From Nocardia brasiliensis (GTDB lineage: Bacteria > Actinomycetota > Actinomycetes > Mycobacteriales > Mycobacteriaceae): 64,000 nt of DNA. The position numbers and the translations under genes are program-made. Positions 61,564 to 64,000 of the stretch are shown here, piece by piece. A model generated the notes under the pieces. It did not search any database and was not told the origin of the DNA. It saw only the letters and a program-made list of their open reading frames with translations. Every line of letters starts with the position of its first letter. The stretch's first letter is position 1. The DNA lies in assembly GCF_011801125.1 (NCBI RefSeq), contig NZ_CP046171.1, positions 124,001 to 188,000 of the forward strand. Direction: 5' to 3'.

Positions 61564-63411
61564 CTATCGGCTGACGGCGGGCACGGGCACCGCGTCGATC
61601 AGCTCGCGGGTGTAATCGTGCTGTGGCGCCGCGAAAATCTGTTCCGCGGTACCGGATTCGACGATCTCCCCGTGGAACATCACCGCGATGTCGTGCGCCA
61701 GATTGCGCACCACGGACAGATCGTGCGAGACGAACAGATAGGACAGACCGCGCTCGATCTGCAACTCGCGCAACAGGTTCAGCACACCGGCCTGAATGGA
61801 GACATCCAGCGAGGACACCGGCTCGTCCAGCACGAGCAGCTCCGGATCCAGCGCCAGTGCGCGGGCGATGCTGATGCGCTGCTTCTGACCGCCGGAGAAG
61901 TCGGCGGGGTAGCGCTCGGCGTGCTCGCGCCGCAGCCCGACCTGTTCGAGCAGTTCGGGCACGCGCCGCTCGATCTCGGCCCGCGGACGCCCGTCGATGC
62001 GCATCGGCTCGGCCACCGCGTCGAAGATCGGCAGGCGCGGGTCCAGCGACGCGGTCGGGTCCTGGAAGACGATCTGCATCTTCCTGCGGATCTCGCGGCG
62101 CTGCGCCTTGGTCAGGGACGCGACATCGCTGCCCATGATCTCGATGGTGCCCGATTCCGGGCTGACCAGGTCCAGAATCTGGGTGAGCGTCGTCGATTTG
62201 CCGGAACCGGACTCGCCGACCAGCGCGAGCGTGCGGCCCTGCCGGACCTCGAAGCTGATCCCGTCCACCGCCCGGATCTCGCCCTTGCGGCGCCGGAACA
62301 CGATGCCGGAGGTGATCGGGAAGGTTTTCACCAGGTTCGAGACCCGCAGCACCACCTGCTCGCTCGCCGCGGCCTCGGTGCGCGGCGTGGCAACCTCCTG
62401 CCGGTAGGCCTCGAACAGCGCGTCGGTGCCGACCTCCGCGGTGCGGATGCAGGCGGCGGCGTGGCCCGGGTTGGTCTTCTCCAAAGGCGGCTCGGCGACC
62501 CGGCACTCGTCGATCGCGATCGGGCAGCGCGGCGCGAACGAGCAGCCCGGGGGCAGATCGTGCATGGCGGGCGGCGAGCCGGCGATCGGGATCAGCGGCG
62601 CCCTGGCCGGGCCGTCCATCCGCGGGATGGAACCGAGCAGGCCCACCGTGTACGGCATCCGGGGTGCGCTGAAAAGCTCTGCGGTGGTGGCAGTTTCGAC
62701 GATCTTTCCGGCGTACATCACCGCGACCCGGTCGGCCAGCGTCGCCGCGATACCCATGTCGTGGGTGATCATGATGACGCCCGCGCCGGTGATATCGCGC
62801 GCCTTGCGCAGCAGGTTGAGGATCTGCTTCTGCACCGTGACGTCCAGCGCGGTGGTCGGCTCGTCGCAGATGATCAGCGCCGGGTCGTTCGCGATCGCCA
62901 TCGCGATGACGACGCGCTGGCGCATGCCGCCGGAGAACTCGTGCGGAAACGCCTTGGCGCGCACCTCGGGTTCCTTGATGCCGACCAGCTTCAGCAGTTC
63001 CACTGCCTTGGCCGCGGCCTCGGCCTTGCTCAGTTTGCCGTGTGCCAGTAGCGCTTCGGCGATCTGCTCGCCGACCCGGTACACCGGGGTCAGCGCAGAG
63101 AGCGGATCCTGGAACACCATGCTGATGGCACTGCCGCGCAGCCTGGACAATTCGCGGTCGCCGAGGCCGAGCAGTTCCCGCCCGCGCAACCGGATCGAGC
63201 CGCCGATGCGGGCCTGGTCCGGCAGCAGGCCCATCACCGCGAGCGAGGACACCGACTTGCCGGAGCCGGACTCGCCGACGATGGCGAGCACTTCGCCGTC
63301 GGACACCGTGTAGTTGACCCCGCGCACCGCCTCGATGCGTCCCTCTTCGCTGGGGAAGGAGACGCGCAGATCGGTCACCTCCAGCAGCGGCGCGGTGAAG
63401 TTGCCGGTCAT
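61564..63411 (-). CDS. oppD: Dual ATP-binding protein of Opp ABC transporter
   Basis: A 615-residue fusion of two ABC ATPases. Domain 1: Walker A GESGSGKS (about residue 42), signature [12 protein letters not shown], Walker [13 protein letters not shown]. Domain 2 (from about residue 335): [34 protein letters not shown]. Each is followed by an oligopeptide-type C-terminal segment; the first has Cys residues in [11 protein letters not shown], typical of Opp/Dpp ATPases. It powers peptide import. ATG 63411 overlaps the permease stop as ATGA. Confidence 0.94.
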   Translation of the reverse strand: MTGNFTAPLLEVTDLRVSFPSEEGRIEAVRGVNYTVSDGEVLAIVGESGSGKSVSSLAVMGLLPDQARIGGSIRLRGRELLGLGDRELSRLRGSAISMVFQDPLSALTPVYRVGEQIAEALLAHGKLSKAEAAAKAVELLKLVGIKEPEVRAKAFPHEFSGGMRQRVVIAMAIANDPALIICDEPTTALDVTVQKQILNLLRKARDITGAGVIMITHDMGIAATLADRVAVMYAGKIVETATTAELFSAPRMPYTVGLLGSIPRMDGPARAPLIPIAGSPPAMHDLPPGCSFAPRCPIAIDECRVAEPPLEKTNPGHAAACIRTAEVGTDALFEAYRQEVATPRTEAAASEQVVLRVSNLVKTFPITSGIVFRRRKGEIRAVDGISFEVRQGRTLALVGESGSGKSTTLTQILDLVSPESGTIEIMGSDVASLTKAQRREIRRKMQIVFQDPTASLDPRLPIFDAVAEPMRIDGRPRAEIERRVPELLEQVGLRREHAERYPADFSGGQKQRISIARALALDPELLVLDEPVSSLDVSIQAGVLNLLRELQIERGLSYLFVSHDLSVVRNLAHDIAVMFHGEIVESGTAEQIFAAPQHDYTRELIDAVPVPAVSR

Positions 63412-64000
63412 GATTTCGCCTTCTTCTTCGAGCGCGCCCGCTTGGCACCGGGGTCGAACGCGTCCCGCAGTCCGTCGCCGACCAGGTTGGCGCACAACAC
63501 GATGGTGATCAACAGGCCACCGGCGAACAGGAACAGCCACGGATAGGTCAGTGCCGATTTGGTGCCTGCCGCGATGAGCGAGCCGAGCGAGACGTCCGGC
63601 GGTTGCACGCCGAAACCGAGGAAGCTGAGCCCGGTTTCGGCCATGATCGCCGCGCCGACCGCCAGCGTGGTGTCGATGATCAGGATCGAGGCGATGTTCG
63701 GCAGGATGTGGCTGAGGATGACCGTGCGCGTCGGTGCGCCCATATACCGTGCGGCCCTGACGAATTCGCGGTCACGCAGGCTCAGCGTGAGGCCGCGCAC
63801 GATGCGCGCGCTGATCATCCAGCCGAACACGCTGAGCAGCAGGATCAGCAGCAGGATCGACCCGCTGCCCTTCGTGCGCGGCGCGAACAGCGCGACGATG
63901 ATGAAGCTGGGCACCACGAGCAGCAGATCGACCAGCCACATGATCGCGCGGTCGGTCCAGCCGCCGAGCAGCCCGGCCAGCGCGCCCGCGGTCGCCGCGA
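63408..64000 (-). CDS. oppC: Opp ABC transporter permease, partial
   Basis: The C-terminal 196 residues of a permease whose 5' end lies beyond the right edge. It has four or five helices and the EAA loop [21 protein letters not shown], which contacts the ATPase. The run [21 protein letters not shown] is the family's central segment. The basic tail ([13 protein letters not shown]) is unusual. It matches OppC of the oppB-oppC-oppD-oppA order of mycobacteria; oppB is expected next. Confidence 0.92.
   Translation of the reverse strand, partial: AATAGALAGLLGGWTDRAIMWLVDLLLVVPSFIIVALFAPRTKGSGSILLLILLLSVFGWMISARIVRGLTLSLRDREFVRAARYMGAPTRTVILSHILPNIASILIIDTTLAVGAAIMAETGLSFLGFGVQPPDVSLGSLIAAGTKSALTYPWLFLFAGGLLITIVLCANLVGDGLRDAFDPGAKRARSKKKAKS

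Overview
The window is high-GC actinobacterial DNA, most likely from Nocardia or a close relative in the Mycobacteriales. The grounds are a PE-PPE-EspG locus, a LysX-type N-terminus, many leaderless starts (TANNNT about 7 bases before an ATG or GTG), many 4-base ATGA/GTGA gene overlaps, and gene order. From rraA through sodA, DUF4328, glpQ, bfrB, LCP, DUF2470, pheA, phosphoglycerate mutase, the Rv3836 and Rv3835 homologues to serS, the order and relative strands follow M. tuberculosis Rv3853 back to Rv3834c. Further on, the MBL/Rieske gene and tandem acyltransferases recall Rv3818 and Rv3814c-Rv3816c. Species level is inference; no 16S gene is present.

Layout. 1-5.2 kb: 5' end of lysX, an S4 protein, rraA, an SRPBCC protein and a translationally coupled ycnI-copC-copD copper operon preceded by two unknown genes. 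5.6-9.3 kb: a TM0106-type nuclease coupled to htpG. 9.4-14.6 kb: a methyltransferase, two SDR enzymes, a TetR regulator, and a GDT1-family manganese exporter gene behind a yybP-ykoY manganese riboswitch. 15-23.7 kb: sodA, a hypothetical gene, three DnaA-box-like 9-mers, rhodanese, DUF4328, glpQ, DUF5926, an 18-codon peptide gene with its own terminator, two ferritins with an IdeR-like box between them, and an LCP ligase. 24-28 kb: a YCII/ECF42 sigma pair, a CPBP protease, and an iron-box-controlled DUF2470 gene. 28-36.8 kb: pheA, a histidine phosphatase, the PE-PPE-EspG insert, metallopeptidase, septum formation protein, aldehyde dehydrogenase, serS. 37-45.3 kb: a GGDEF/EAL protein with a broken GGDEF motif, an MFS pump with an 8-codon upstream ORF, a TetR/MpaB oxygenase pair, a DMT transporter, and the MBL-Rieske protein. 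45.4-51.4 kb: a lipoprotein, two acyltransferases, then a CsoR-box copper operon (21-codon leader, secreted His-rich protein, CopA ATPase). 51.5-55.4 kb: a sterol desaturase-like protein, a FadR regulator with a repeat-built insertion, and an MFS transporter. 55.7-64 kb: an Opp-type peptide ABC operon with three tandem substrate-binding lipoproteins.

Themes. Metal handling dominates: two copper loci, manganese export under a riboswitch, an SOD with a Gln typical of manganese enzymes, two ferritins and two IdeR-like boxes. The least explained items are the 18-residue amphipathic peptide, the copper-operon leader ORF, the FadR insertion, and two long perfect hairpins that keep a 19-base loop while their outer stems differ.
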